Shown here: positions 1 through 6,976 of the stretch, piece by piece
How the letters are laid out: every line of letters starts with the position of its first letter
Numbering within the stretch: the stretch's first letter is position 1
DNA from: DASWHK01 sp036398215
GTDB taxonomy: Bacteria; Acidobacteriota; UBA890
Direction: 5' to 3'
DNA length: 13,801 nucleotides
Assembly: GCA_036398215.1 (NCBI GenBank)
Contig: DASWHK010000066.1
Span: forward strand, 1 to 13,801
Program-made: the position numbers and the translations under genes
The notes under the pieces: model-generated
The model's input: only the letters and a program-made list of their open reading frames with translations
Database searches by the model: none
Told to the model about the DNA's origin: nothing

Positions 1-786
1 GATCAGCGCGGCCAGCTCCCGCATCGTGACCGGCTGGCCCGAGGCGACGTTGAAGACACCGGCGGCGCTCGCCGCGACGCACCCGGCGATCGCCTCGGCG
101 ACGTCGGTCACGTAGACGAAGTCCTGCATCCGGTTGCCGCTCCCGTGGTAGGTGAGCTCCTCGCCCGCCAGCGCCCGGTGCAAGAAGTGCTGCACGACGG
201 TCCACGTCGGCTGCCCGGGGCCGTAGGGGGCGCTGATGCGCAGCGCCGCGAACGGCAGGCCGGCGTTGCCGAGCGCCTTCGCCCCCCGTTGTTCGGAACG
301 GAGCTTGGCCTCGGCGTAGGGGCCGCGCGGGTCCGTGGGCGAGTCCTCGCGGAAGACCTCCCCGCTCGCCTCCCCATACACGCTCCCCGACGACGCAAAT
401 ACGACCGCGGCGCCGGCCTCGGCGGCGAACGCGAAGACGTTGTCGTCGATCCGCCGGTTGCCCGCGGCGACCTGCTCACTCGCCTCGCCCCGGGAGGTCG
501 TCGGAATCGCGGCGGCGAGGTGGACGATGGTCGCCGGTGGCGCCTGATCGCCGGCGAGCGCGAGCCGCTCGTCGGCGAGATCGCAGGCGAGCGGAGGCGG
601 CCCTCCCGGCGTCCGCGGCGCCCACTCCGGGGAGGCGTGCCTGCCGCCGACGGCCAGATGCTCGGGGAGCGTGGCGACGCGGTGGACGATGCGCTGCACG
701 AGGTAACCGGCGCCGTCGAGGCGCTCGCACGCCGCCGTCCCGAGAAACCCTTCCGCCCCGGTGACCCAGACCGATCGCCGCTCCAC
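1..786 (-). CDS. NAD-dependent epimerase/dehydratase (extended SDR), 3' end cut by window edge
   Basis: Probable nucleotide-sugar epimerase, dehydratase or reductase of the extended short-chain dehydrogenase family, acting in the cytoplasm. From a GTG at 786 the protein opens MERRSVWVTGAEGFLG, which is the expected first beta strand plus the Rossmann glycine motif (TGAEGFLG, residues 9-16). Other family marks are VHLAAAIP (88-95), the catalytic serine region ASSGSVYG (131-138), the YxxxK motif YAEAK (157-161) and the substrate-side segment HGSGNRMQDFVYVTDVAEAI (214-233). The 262 visible codons are open to base 1; the family is usually 300-330 residues, so only the C-terminus is missing. Earlier in-frame GTG codons at 810 and 819 are possible starts, but 786 has a GGGAG five bases upstream and gives the normal N-terminus. 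It follows the methyltransferase on the same strand and is probably in the same operon. The exact sugar substrate cannot be read from the sequence. Confidence 0.9.
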   Translation of the reverse strand, partial: MERRSVWVTGAEGFLGTAACERLDGAGYLVQRIVHRVATLPEHLAVGGRHASPEWAPRTPGGPPPLACDLADERLALAGDQAPPATIVHLAAAIPTTSRGEASEQVAAGNRRIDDNVFAFAAEAGAAVVFASSGSVYGEASGEVFREDSPTDPRGPYAEAKLRSEQRGAKALGNAGLPFAALRISAPYGPGQPTWTVVQHFLHRALAGEELTYHGSGNRMQDFVYVTDVAEAIAGCVAASAAGVFNVASGQPVTMRELAALI

Positions 787-881
787 GAGCGCTCCCGCGG
801 TCAGAATCACGTGTCCCACCGCGCCTCCCGCATCACTTGGCTGTCATTGCCACCGCACCTCGTCACCGGCCGCATCAGGTC

Positions 882-2144
882 TCAGCCACGGAGAACGTCG
901 TCGATGTGACGAATCCGCGGCATCGGGTCGAGGGGGCGCGCCCGGATCGCCCGCTCGATCGCCGCGCCGAACGAGCGCGACATGATCAGGACCTCGTCGA
1001 CGCCATCGCGCTCGAGGCCGGCGCCGCTCTCGATCGGACAGACGAAGGGCGGGACGAACTTGCCGAGCAGCGCCGGAGCGTCGTCGAACAGCCGCGGCGC
1101 GCTGAGCACCGGATCGCCGGGGGGCACGTAGTTGATGGCTCGGGTGGGGCAGTAGATGCCGAGCCGGGACGCTTCGGCGGCCTTTGCCCGCACGTACGCG
1201 CCGAATCGCGCCAGGGCGCGCTGGCCGCGCTCGACCAGCTCCTCGGGGCGCACACCGGCGTCCCCGGGCTCGACCAATGCCTTCGGGTGCTCGCCGGGGT
1301 CGGCTTGTTCCGAGTCGGTTTGCGCATCGTCCGCCATGGCGGCTGGCCGGCTGCCGCCGGCGAGCACGCTGGTCGGATCACCGGCGGCGACCATGCTGGC
1401 GTACAGCAGGCCGCCGACCTTCGCCCTGCGCGCGGCCACCATGCGCAGGCCGGCGGCGACGGCGAGCCTCCGGAACGAGGCGGCGGTGAAGTAGCTCCAG
1501 TGCTGGTGAACGAAGATCGAGACGTCGCCGGCGCGCAGCGCTTCGCCGCAGTCGGGCACGGCGCAGACGATCCGGCCGCCGTCGCTCAGTAGCGCCCGCT
1601 GCCGGGCCAGGAAGTCGAGCGGGTCGGGGGCGTGCTCGAGCACGCAGTAATGGACGATGCAATCGAAGGTGTCGCGGGGCTCGAAGTCCTCGAGCGCGCA
1701 GGTCGCCACCGGGATGCCACGCTCGGCGAGCGCCGCGGCGCAGCGGGGGTCGGGCTCGACGCCGGAGACGCGGGCGCCCGCCGCCGCCAAGGCGCCCAGC
1801 AGGTGCCCCGTTCCGCAGCCGACCTCCAGCAGGCGGATCCCCGACAGGTCGTCGCCGAGCCACTGGCGGATCACCCCCTGGAAGTCTTCGGCGTAGGCCT
1901 TGCCGAGGCCCTGATCGCCCATCGGGATGCCCAGCTGCGAGCCCCGCGCGTAGACCTCGCGCAGCGTGTCCATCGTCCGCGGGTCGTAGACCTGGGTGAA
2001 CAGCTCCAGCGCGTCGTCGAAGCCGACGCGGAACGGCAGCCGCTCGGGAAAGCCGGCGACATCCGGGCGGGGCAGGGGACCGACGTGAAAGGGCAGCTCC
2101 CCCATGTCCCAGATGCTCCGCGACGCCCGCATCGTGATCTCCAT
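882..2144 (-). CDS. Class I SAM-dependent methyltransferase with C-methyltransferase-type C-terminal domain
   Basis: A 420-residue protein. SAM motif I is clear: IRLLEVGCGTGHLLG (residues 103-117), followed by the acidic end of strand 2 (GVEPDP, 128-133) and a post-motif region FDCIVHYCVLEHAPDPLDFL (160-179). The C-terminal part, GKFVPPFVCPIESG (361-374) then VDEVLIMSRSFGAAI (382-396), resembles the C-terminal domain of nucleotide-sugar C-methyltransferases, which carries a similar GKYLPG...VLILAWNF pattern. The usual N-terminal zinc-binding CxxC domain of those enzymes is not seen, so the precise reaction (C- or O-methylation of a sugar or another small molecule) is open. Residues about 255-302 form a poorly conserved acidic, Pro/Gly-rich linker. 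The ATG lies 9 nt from a TAGAAT -10 box with no Shine-Dalgarno, which suggests a leaderless mRNA. The epimerase lies downstream on the same strand; the GT2 gene is divergent. Confidence 0.88.
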   Translation of the reverse strand: MEITMRASRSIWDMGELPFHVGPLPRPDVAGFPERLPFRVGFDDALELFTQVYDPRTMDTLREVYARGSQLGIPMGDQGLGKAYAEDFQGVIRQWLGDDLSGIRLLEVGCGTGHLLGALAAAGARVSGVEPDPRCAAALAERGIPVATCALEDFEPRDTFDCIVHYCVLEHAPDPLDFLARQRALLSDGGRIVCAVPDCGEALRAGDVSIFVHQHWSYFTAASFRRLAVAAGLRMVAARRAKVGGLLYASMVAAGDPTSVLAGGSRPAAMADDAQTDSEQADPGEHPKALVEPGDAGVRPEELVERGQRALARFGAYVRAKAAEASRLGIYCPTRAINYVPPGDPVLSAPRLFDDAPALLGKFVPPFVCPIESGAGLERDGVDEVLIMSRSFGAAIERAIRARPLDPMPRIRHIDDVLRG

Positions 2145-2148
2145 CGTG

Positions 2149-2168
2149 GCGCCATTCTAGCCCGCATC
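2149..2168 (-). promoter_or_regulatory. Promoter block with TAGAAT -10 box for the methyltransferase gene
   Basis: Read on the minus strand, this block contains GGGCTAGAAT. The TAGAAT (2159-2154) matches TATAAT at five of six positions and ends 9 nt before the ATG at 2144. The same 20-nt block occurs with one mismatch at 8803-8822 upstream of the GT-C gene. No convincing -35 box is visible. The position implies a 2-3 nt leader, or none. Function is inferred. Confidence 0.55.
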
Positions 2169-2200
2169 GCCCGGCGCGATGCGCGCCGCACAAAATGCGA

Positions 2201-2206
2201 TAGCCT
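2201..2206 (+). promoter_or_regulatory. Putative -10 box (TAGCCT) for the GT2 gene
   Basis: TAGCCT fits the TANNNT pattern and ends 7 nt before the ATG at 2214. No Shine-Dalgarno precedes that ATG (the preceding bases are ttgccgcc), so a leaderless or near-leaderless transcript is likely. It shares the 69-nt divergent region with the methyltransferase promoter. A single weak hexamer is thin evidence. Confidence 0.35.
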
Positions 2207-2213
2207 TGCCGCC

Positions 2214-2945
2214 ATGCCGCGCCCGACCGCCACCGCGCCCGATCCGCCGGCGCCGAAGGAAGGCTTGAGCCTCATCGTGCTGGCCTGCAACGAGGCCGAG
2301 AACGTCGCCCCGGTGCTCGAGGAGCTGCTCGGCTGGTTGCGCGAGCACGAGCCCGCCGCCGAGCTGCTCTTCGTCGACGACGGGTCCGACGACGGCACGG
2401 CCGACCTCGCCCGCCAGGCCCTCGAAGGAACCGACTCGAAGGTGCTTCGACATGCCCGCAACCGCGGCATCGGCGCGGCGATCAAGACCGGGACCGAGGC
2501 GGCGCGCCACCCCTGGGTGACCTTCATGCCCGCCGACGGCCAGATCGAGCCGGCGGCCATCGGCACCCTGCGAGCCACCGCGGCGCGCGACGGCTGTCCG
2601 CTGGTGCTGTCGGTCTATGAGCTGCGCTCGGACGGTGGCCTGCGCAAGACGCTGAGCTGGGGGGTGCGCCTTTTGATCCGCGTCCTCCACGGGGTTACCT
2701 TGCGCTGCGAAGGCCCCTATCTGTTCCGTCGCGAGCTGTTCGACGCCGATCTGCTCGCCTCGGACTCCTTCTTTCTCAACTTCGAGTTCCCCATCCGCGT
2801 GCTGCGCGCCGGGCACGAGGTGAGCGTCGCACAGATCCGCTGCCGGCCGCGTATCGGCGGCGCTTCCAAGACCGCCAACATCAAGACCGTCTTCAAGGTC
2901 GCAGCCGATCTGCTGCGCCTGCGCATCCGGCTGTTCCGCGAGTAG
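2214..2945 (+). CDS. GT2-family glycosyltransferase, DPM1-like (polyprenyl-phosphate sugar synthase)
   Basis: A 243-residue GT-A fold enzyme that probably moves a sugar from a nucleotide donor onto polyprenyl phosphate at the inner face of the membrane. Seen in the protein: the opening strand LSLIVLACNEAENV (18-31), the nucleotide-binding DDGSDDGT (55-62), the RNRGIGAAIKTG segment (82-93) typical of the DPM1 group, a metal-site region MPADGQI (105-111) in place of the more usual DADLQ, and RPRIGGASK (211-219), matching the conserved R..G.SK region. There are no membrane helices, so it resembles the short soluble DPM1 type. The start at 2214 is chosen because the open frame upstream overlaps the divergent methyltransferase gene. 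The GT-C gene begins 15 nt after the stop, which supports a donor-maker/donor-user pair. The sugar carried is unknown. Confidence 0.88.
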   Translation: MPRPTATAPDPPAPKEGLSLIVLACNEAENVAPVLEELLGWLREHEPAAELLFVDDGSDDGTADLARQALEGTDSKVLRHARNRGIGAAIKTGTEAARHPWVTFMPADGQIEPAAIGTLRATAARDGCPLVLSVYELRSDGGLRKTLSWGVRLLIRVLHGVTLRCEGPYLFRRELFDADLLASDSFFLNFEFPIRVLRAGHEVSVAQIRCRPRIGGASKTANIKTVFKVAADLLRLRIRLFRE

Positions 2946-2950
2946 CCGCC

Positions 2951-2957
2951 GAGAGGG
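2951..2957 (+). promoter_or_regulatory. Ribosome binding site for the GT-C gene (supports GTG start)
   Basis: GAGAGGG sits in the 15-nt gap between the GT2 stop and the GTG at 2961. It is the only Shine-Dalgarno-like sequence near the beginning of the open frame, and its spacing of 3-4 nt is short. It decides in favour of GTG 2961. Confidence 0.45.
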
Positions 2958-2960
2958 AAA

Positions 2961-4844
2961 GTGGAGAACGGAAAGCCCATCGCCGACGACTCCGGCCGAC
3001 AAACAGACCTCGAGGACCGTCGACGCGCCGCCGGTTTGGAGAGCGAAGCGCGCCTCGCCGAGGCCCGCACCGCGGGCACTCCGCTGCTTCTCTCGCTAGT
3101 CGGTTTGCTCGTCATCTCGGCCGGCCTCAACCGCTTCATCCAGGACGACGCCTTCATCTCGTTTCAGTACGCCAGGAACCTGGTCGAAGGCAACGGGCTG
3201 ACCTTCAATCCGGGCGAGTGGGTCGAGGGGTACACGAACTTCCTGTGGACCCTGCTGATGGCCGCCGGCATCGGCGCCGGTGCCGAGCCCGTCGTCTGGA
3301 GCTACCTGCTGGGCCTCGCCTTCTTCGCCGGCAGCCTGCTGGCTACCTATCATCTCGCCGCCGGGCTCTCCGAACCGGCCGCCGCCGGCCTCGTGGCGAT
3401 GGGCCTGCTGGGCACCAACTTCAGCTTCAACGCCTACGCGACCGGCGGGCTGGAGACGCAGATGCAGGCGTTCCTGGTGGTCGCCGCCATCGGGCTGAGC
3501 TGGCGGGCGACACGCGGCCCGGGCCCTTCGTCGCCCGGGTTGCTGGCCGCCGCCTCGTGCGCCTACGGGCTGGCGGTCCTCACCCGCCTCGACTCGGCGG
3601 TGTTGCTCCTCTTGCCCGGCCTGCTCGTGCTCGCCCGGGTCCTTTGGGGCGATGGAGATTCAGGGTTCGATGGTCGCGGACCCGGCGCCGCGCACGCAGA
3701 TGACGCGGCAATCACGGCGAAGCAGGGTGGCGCAGCGATCACGGCGAAGCAGGGAGACGCGGCGATTACGGCGAAGCAGGGAGACGTGGCGGCCGCGGCA
3801 AGCGGCTCGAGCGCGGCCACGGCCGCGCGGGTCGCCGCCTTCTGCGTGCCCGCCCTGCTGCTGATCGTCCCGTGGCTGGCGTGGAAGATCTCCTACTACG
3901 GCGACCTGCTGCCCAACACCTTCTACGTGAAGGTCACCTCGGCGGCCTCGCTGGCGCGCGGCGGCCACTACGTGTACCGCTTCTTTGCCACCTACTGGCT
4001 GCTGCCGCTGGCGGTCCTGGCGCTGGTCGCCCGGCCGCGGCGGGTCGCCGCCGCCCTGCGCCGGGGCGGGCCATGGGGGACGGTGCTGCCGGCAACGGTT
4101 CTCCTCTGGTGCGCCTACGTCGCCTTCGTGGGGGGCGACTTCATGGAGTTCCGCTTCATGGTTCCGGCGCTGCCGCTGGTCATGGCGCTGCTCTCCTGGT
4201 GCCTGTTCGCGGTCGTCGATAATCGCCGCGCCCGCGCCGCCGTCGTCGCCGTCGTCATCCTCGGCTCGGCGTTCCACGCGGCGACCTTCTGGGGCGTCCG
4301 CGACATCGAGTCGATCCGCAGCCTGGCGATCCACATGGAGCCGGACGGCGGCGACTGGGACGAGGTCGGCCGCACCCTCGGCGAGCACTTCGGCCCCGAG
4401 GACGGCGTCCTGATCGCTGTCGGTCCGGCGGGGGCGATCCCCTACTACTCGCGGCTGCCGTCGGTGGACATGCGCGGCCTCGTCGATCCCTGGGTGGCGC
4501 GCCACGGAATCATCGTCAGCACGGTACCGGGCCACCAGCGGATGGCGCCGCTCGCCTACCTCGTCGACCGCGGCGTCAACCTGGTGGTCGGTCACCCGCA
4601 GGTGATCGCCCGGCAGCGCGGCCTGCCGGCCGCCTACACGCTCTCCAGCCTCGGGCAGCTCGGCCTCGCCGACGCATCGCCGGCCACCGTGCCCCTGGGC
4701 GCCCGCATCCTCGGCATCCCGATGCCGGGCGACCGGCTGCTGCTGGTGCTGTATCTGGTGCGCGATCTCGCGGTCGACCGCGCCATCGCCGAGAAGGGCT
4801 GGCCGACCGTGCCGCTGGTCGATTCGGTGGAACCCCTGGGTTAG
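2961..4844 (+). CDS. AftB-like GT-C membrane glycosyltransferase
   Basis: A 627-residue polytopic membrane protein with roughly ten or more hydrophobic segments. After a hydrophilic N-terminus and a first helix (about 40-56) comes the GT-C acidic motif and its conserved surroundings: DDAFISFQYARNLVEGNG (62-79), then NPGEWVEGYTNFLWTLL (83-99). This pattern is shared with the mycobacterial arabinosyltransferase AftB and many bacterial relatives that use polyprenyl-phosphate sugars on the outer side of the membrane. The C-terminal part after about residue 450 is a soluble domain. The start is GTG 2961, with AGAGGG just upstream at a short spacing; TTG at residue 26 is an alternative. Residues 248-274 are three copies of a 9-residue unit ending TAKQG, encoded by a 27-nt tandem repeat between helices. 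It is probably cotranscribed with the GT2 gene. Acceptor and sugar are unknown. Confidence 0.85.
   Translation: MENGKPIADDSGRQTDLEDRRRAAGLESEARLAEARTAGTPLLLSLVGLLVISAGLNRFIQDDAFISFQYARNLVEGNGLTFNPGEWVEGYTNFLWTLLMAAGIGAGAEPVVWSYLLGLAFFAGSLLATYHLAAGLSEPAAAGLVAMGLLGTNFSFNAYATGGLETQMQAFLVVAAIGLSWRATRGPGPSSPGLLAAASCAYGLAVLTRLDSAVLLLLPGLLVLARVLWGDGDSGFDGRGPGAAHADDAAITAKQGGAAITAKQGDAAITAKQGDVAAAASGSSAATAARVAAFCVPALLLIVPWLAWKISYYGDLLPNTFYVKVTSAASLARGGHYVYRFFATYWLLPLAVLALVARPRRVAAALRRGGPWGTVLPATVLLWCAYVAFVGGDFMEFRFMVPALPLVMALLSWCLFAVVDNRRARAAVVAVVILGSAFHAATFWGVRDIESIRSLAIHMEPDGGDWDEVGRTLGEHFGPEDGVLIAVGPAGAIPYYSRLPSVDMRGLVDPWVARHGIIVSTVPGHQRMAPLAYLVDRGVNLVVGHPQVIARQRGLPAAYTLSSLGQLGLADASPATVPLGARILGIPMPGDRLLLVLYLVRDLAVDRAIAEKGWPTVPLVDSVEPLG
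3702..3782 (+). repeat. 27-nt tandem repeat, three full copies, in frame inside the GT-C gene
   Basis: Three consecutive 27-nt units (3702-3728, 3729-3755, 3756-3782) differ at only a few positions and share the core acggcgaagcaggg. They encode DAAITAKQG, GAAITAKQG and DAAITAKQG. A partial fourth copy (GAC GTG GCG) follows at 3783. The unit is a multiple of three, so the frame is kept, and it sits in a hydrophilic loop between membrane segments (about residues 230-285), where length change is likely tolerated. Confidence 0.95.
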
Positions 4845-5020
4845 CATCGGCCGCGCCTGGTCGAGGAAGTGCAGGGCTCTGTGCAGGCGGCCAGGCGGTG
4901 AGACATAGCCCGCGCCGCCCAGTCGATGCGGGCTTCTCCGCGCTGGAGCGGAACCGGTTTCAGAGAATCCAGAACCACGAGGATTGGCCGGGCCCTCTGG
5001 GCGCCCGGAGCAGGAAACCG

Positions 5021-5700
5021 ATGAGAATGCGGGCCAAGGCGCTCTACGGGATCGGAGCCGTGCTCCTTCTCGGCGCCGGGTTCGTGTACGGCTACCTGGC
5101 GCACCACAACGGCATCCACGGCGATCTGCTGGCGATCTACGAGGGCTTCGGGATCATCAAGCTCGACCGCGACTCCAACCTGTTGTGGAGCTGGCCGCGG
5201 GCGGCGGGCGCCGGCGGCTAAGGTGGTCGCGACGGCCGTGAACCGTTCGGCGGCCATGGGGAGACCGCCGGGCAAGACGAGCTCGGCACCCATCACGACC
5301 TGTTCGTCGACGCCGAGGGCATGATCTGGGTGCTGACCCGGCGCGCCGGCATCGTCGCGCGCATCAGCCCGGGCTGGCCGATCCTGGAGGACTTCATCAC
5401 CGTGCTGACGCCGGACGGCGAGCTGGTTGCCAGCTTGTCGCTGCTCAAGGCCTTCGAGAGGTCCCCGGCGACACCCCCGCCGACCTGTTCTCCGAGACCT
5501 GCGGCTCCAACCAGCGGCTGCCCAACGGCAACACGCTGATCACCGAGACGGATCGGGGCCGGGCGATCGAGGTCGATGCCGCCGGCGAGATCGTCTGGGA
5601 GCTCGTCAACCCGTAGCGGGCCGGCGAGCAGGACGAGCTGATCGCCAGCCCGTTCGAGGTCATCCGGCTACCCCTCGATTTCGCCGCCTGGCTCGAGTGA
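5021..5700 (+). pseudogene. Decayed arylsulfotransferase-family (ASST-like) gene
   Basis: Fragments of one protein can be read in order. From ATG 5021 (preceded by a good AGGAAA site) there is a membrane anchor (ALYGIGAVLLLGAGFVYGYL), then IIKLDRDSNLLWSW, then an in-frame TAA at 5219-5221. The same frame resumes with THHDLFVDAEGMIWVLTRRA and ILEDFITVLTPDGEL up to about 5455. Near 5455-5467 the reading frame changes and continues with SETCGSNQRLPNGNTLITET and GRAIEVDAAGEIVWELVNP, a TAG at 5614-5616, and a tail to TGA at 5698. The order and motifs match membrane-anchored arylsulfotransferase-like beta-propeller proteins. Intact relatives have a long middle section between the two halves, so about 100 or more residues seem deleted at the frame change (recalled from the family, not measured here). 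Two stops plus a deletion make function very unlikely. Confidence 0.8.
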
Positions 5701-5732
5701 AGAGGACTCCGTCCCTCCAGGGCGGCGTGTCG

Positions 5733-5756
5733 TGTCGCGAACCCTATCGCGCGACA
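5733..5756. repeat. GC-rich inverted repeat (7-bp stem, 10-nt loop)
   Basis: TGTCGCG at 5733-5739 pairs perfectly with CGCGACA at 5750-5756. It lies 33 nt after the pseudogene's last stop. No T-run follows on either strand, so a classical intrinsic terminator is not supported, although its place between convergent genes is where one would expect transcription to end. Confidence 0.4.
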
Positions 5757-5791
5757 GGGCCATCGCAGCGTTGCCGGCAGCATGTGATGCA

Positions 5792-5844
5792 GCAATTTCA
5801 CGAAATAGCACCTGTTCACTGCGGTTATTTCAAGAAATAATCGC
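5792..5844. repeat. Two related AT-rich palindromes in the convergent intergenic gap
   Basis: The first palindrome (5792-5809) has ATTTC/GAAAT arms around AC plus an outer GC/GC pair. The second (5821-5844) has TTATTTC/GAAATAA arms around AA plus outer GCG/CGC. Both share a TTTCA(M)GAAAT core with centres about 32 nt apart. They stand out as AT-rich in a very GC-rich region, between the pseudogene and the converging ATP-grasp gene. They could be a pair of protein-binding operators, a bidirectional terminator or a mobile-element trace; the sequence does not decide. Confidence 0.5.
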
Positions 5845-5872
5845 AATCACGGGCCGGCCCGCGCGCACGCCG

Positions 5873-6976
5873 TCACTCCGGATCGGGATAGAAGACTTCG
5901 CTGAGGCCGCGCAGCACCGTGCCATGGCGGTAGCGAAAGCCGCGTTCGACGCTCTTGCCGAGCACGTGCAGGCGGATCAGCAGGTCCGGTTCGTTGAAGC
6001 CGGCCAGAGCCCTCAGCGCGGTAGTGCCGGAGAACCTCGGGTTGATCTCGAAGACCACCAGCTCGCCGCGATGCACGCGGCACTGGATGTTGAGCGGCCC
6101 GCGCGAGTCGAGCTCCTCGGCCAGGGCCTCGCAGGGGCCGCGGACTTCGGGAAAGTCGTCGATCCTCCCCTGCGAGATGCCGCTGCTGATTGCCAGCACC
6201 TTGCCGAGCTCGCTCCGCCCCGTCCGGTTGGGCACCTTCGCCCGGTTCGAGATGCCGCCGAGCAGCGCCCGCCGGATCGCGATCGAGTGGATCAGCACGC
6301 CCTCCATGTCGCGCAGCACCGCCACCGTGAACTCCGAGTGGGCATCGCCGACGTATTCCTCGATGGCGACCCGCTCCTCGAAGCCGAGCAGGTAGCCGGC
6401 CAGCGCCCGCAGCTCGTCCGCCGACTGGGCGATGAACACGTTCGCTGAGCCGCTTCCCCCGTACGCCGGCTTGACGACGCAGGGGAAGTCGCTCCATGCG
6501 GCTGCCTCGTCGATGGACTCCACCGCCAGGTGCGCGGGCGTCCGCACGCCCGCCGCGGAAATCTTCTCGAGGGCCTCGAACTTGTCGTCTCCGGCGCAGA
6601 TCAGCTCGTGGCGGTTGATCGGCAGGAAGATCCCACGCTCCGCAAAACGGTCGCGGGCGCCGCTCACGACACGCAGCTCGGCCTCCGAGGTGGGGATCAG
6701 CGCCTCCACCCGATGCTCGGCGCAGAGGCGGAGCATCTCGGTGAGGTAGCCCTCGTCGGACGCCGGAGGGACGACGTGAGAAACGTCCGCCAGCGTCAGG
6801 CCGAAGCTCTCGCGGACCAGGTCGGTGGCGATGATCCGGTAACCGGTCGAGGCGGCCCGCAGGGCCTTGAGGCACTGCTCGCCGAGCGAGGCGCCGCCCA
6901 CCCCCGTCACCACGACCGTGACCGGCCCCTGGTTGCCGTGAGCCCGTCGGTGTGACCCGCTCCCGCCGCCGGTCAC
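5873..6976 (-). CDS. ATP-grasp domain protein (carbamoyl-phosphate-synthase/ligase-like)
   Basis: A 367-residue predicted cytoplasmic ATP-dependent carboxylate-amine/thiol ligase-type enzyme. In order: a Rossmann-like pre-ATP-grasp strand VTVVVTGVGGASLGEQ (19-34), PTSEAEL (95-101), the linker FEALEKISAAGVRTPAH (133-149), the ATP-binding strand CVVKPAYGGSGSANV (166-180, with the expected Lys169), the adenine-loop region VAIEEYV (203-209), and the metal-binding FEINPRFSGTT (309-319). These match the ATP-grasp proteins related to the large subunit of carbamoyl-phosphate synthase often found in polysaccharide loci. The GTG at 6976 is chosen because it overlaps the upstream TGA (GTGA), a typical coupled arrangement. 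It gives an 18-residue lead before the first strand, and no ATG fits better. It is translated after the GT-C gene on the same strand. Substrate is unknown; joining an amino acid or similar group to a sugar is only a guess. Confidence 0.85.
   Translation of the reverse strand: MTGGGSGSHRRAHGNQGPVTVVVTGVGGASLGEQCLKALRAASTGYRIIATDLVRESFGLTLADVSHVVPPASDEGYLTEMLRLCAEHRVEALIPTSEAELRVVSGARDRFAERGIFLPINRHELICAGDDKFEALEKISAAGVRTPAHLAVESIDEAAAWSDFPCVVKPAYGGSGSANVFIAQSADELRALAGYLLGFEERVAIEEYVGDAHSEFTVAVLRDMEGVLIHSIAIRRALLGGISNRAKVPNRTGRSELGKVLAISSGISQGRIDDFPEVRGPCEALAEELDSRGPLNIQCRVHRGELVVFEINPRFSGTTALRALAGFNEPDLLIRLHVLGKSVERGFRYRHGTVLRGLSEVFYPDPE

Noticed and set aside
145..909. 254-codon plus-strand open frame opposite the epimerase
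   Set aside because: The minus strand carries a full Rossmann/SDR motif set; this frame has none.
1632..2213. Long N-terminal extension of the GT2 frame
   Set aside because: It overlaps the divergent methyltransferase gene and lacks GT2 motifs; the glycosyltransferase fold begins shortly after ATG 2214.
3702..3782. Possible CRISPR array
   Set aside because: The repeats are directly adjacent with no spacers and are translated in frame inside a gene.
3660..4847. 395-codon minus-strand open frame opposite the first GT-C gene
   Set aside because: Composition is that of a GC-rich shadow and the plus-strand frame has clear family motifs.
4898..5020. Upstream ATG start for the arylsulfotransferase-like pseudogene
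   Set aside because: The extra 41 residues are hydrophilic and unlike the family; ATG 5021 has a good ribosome site and starts just before the membrane anchor.
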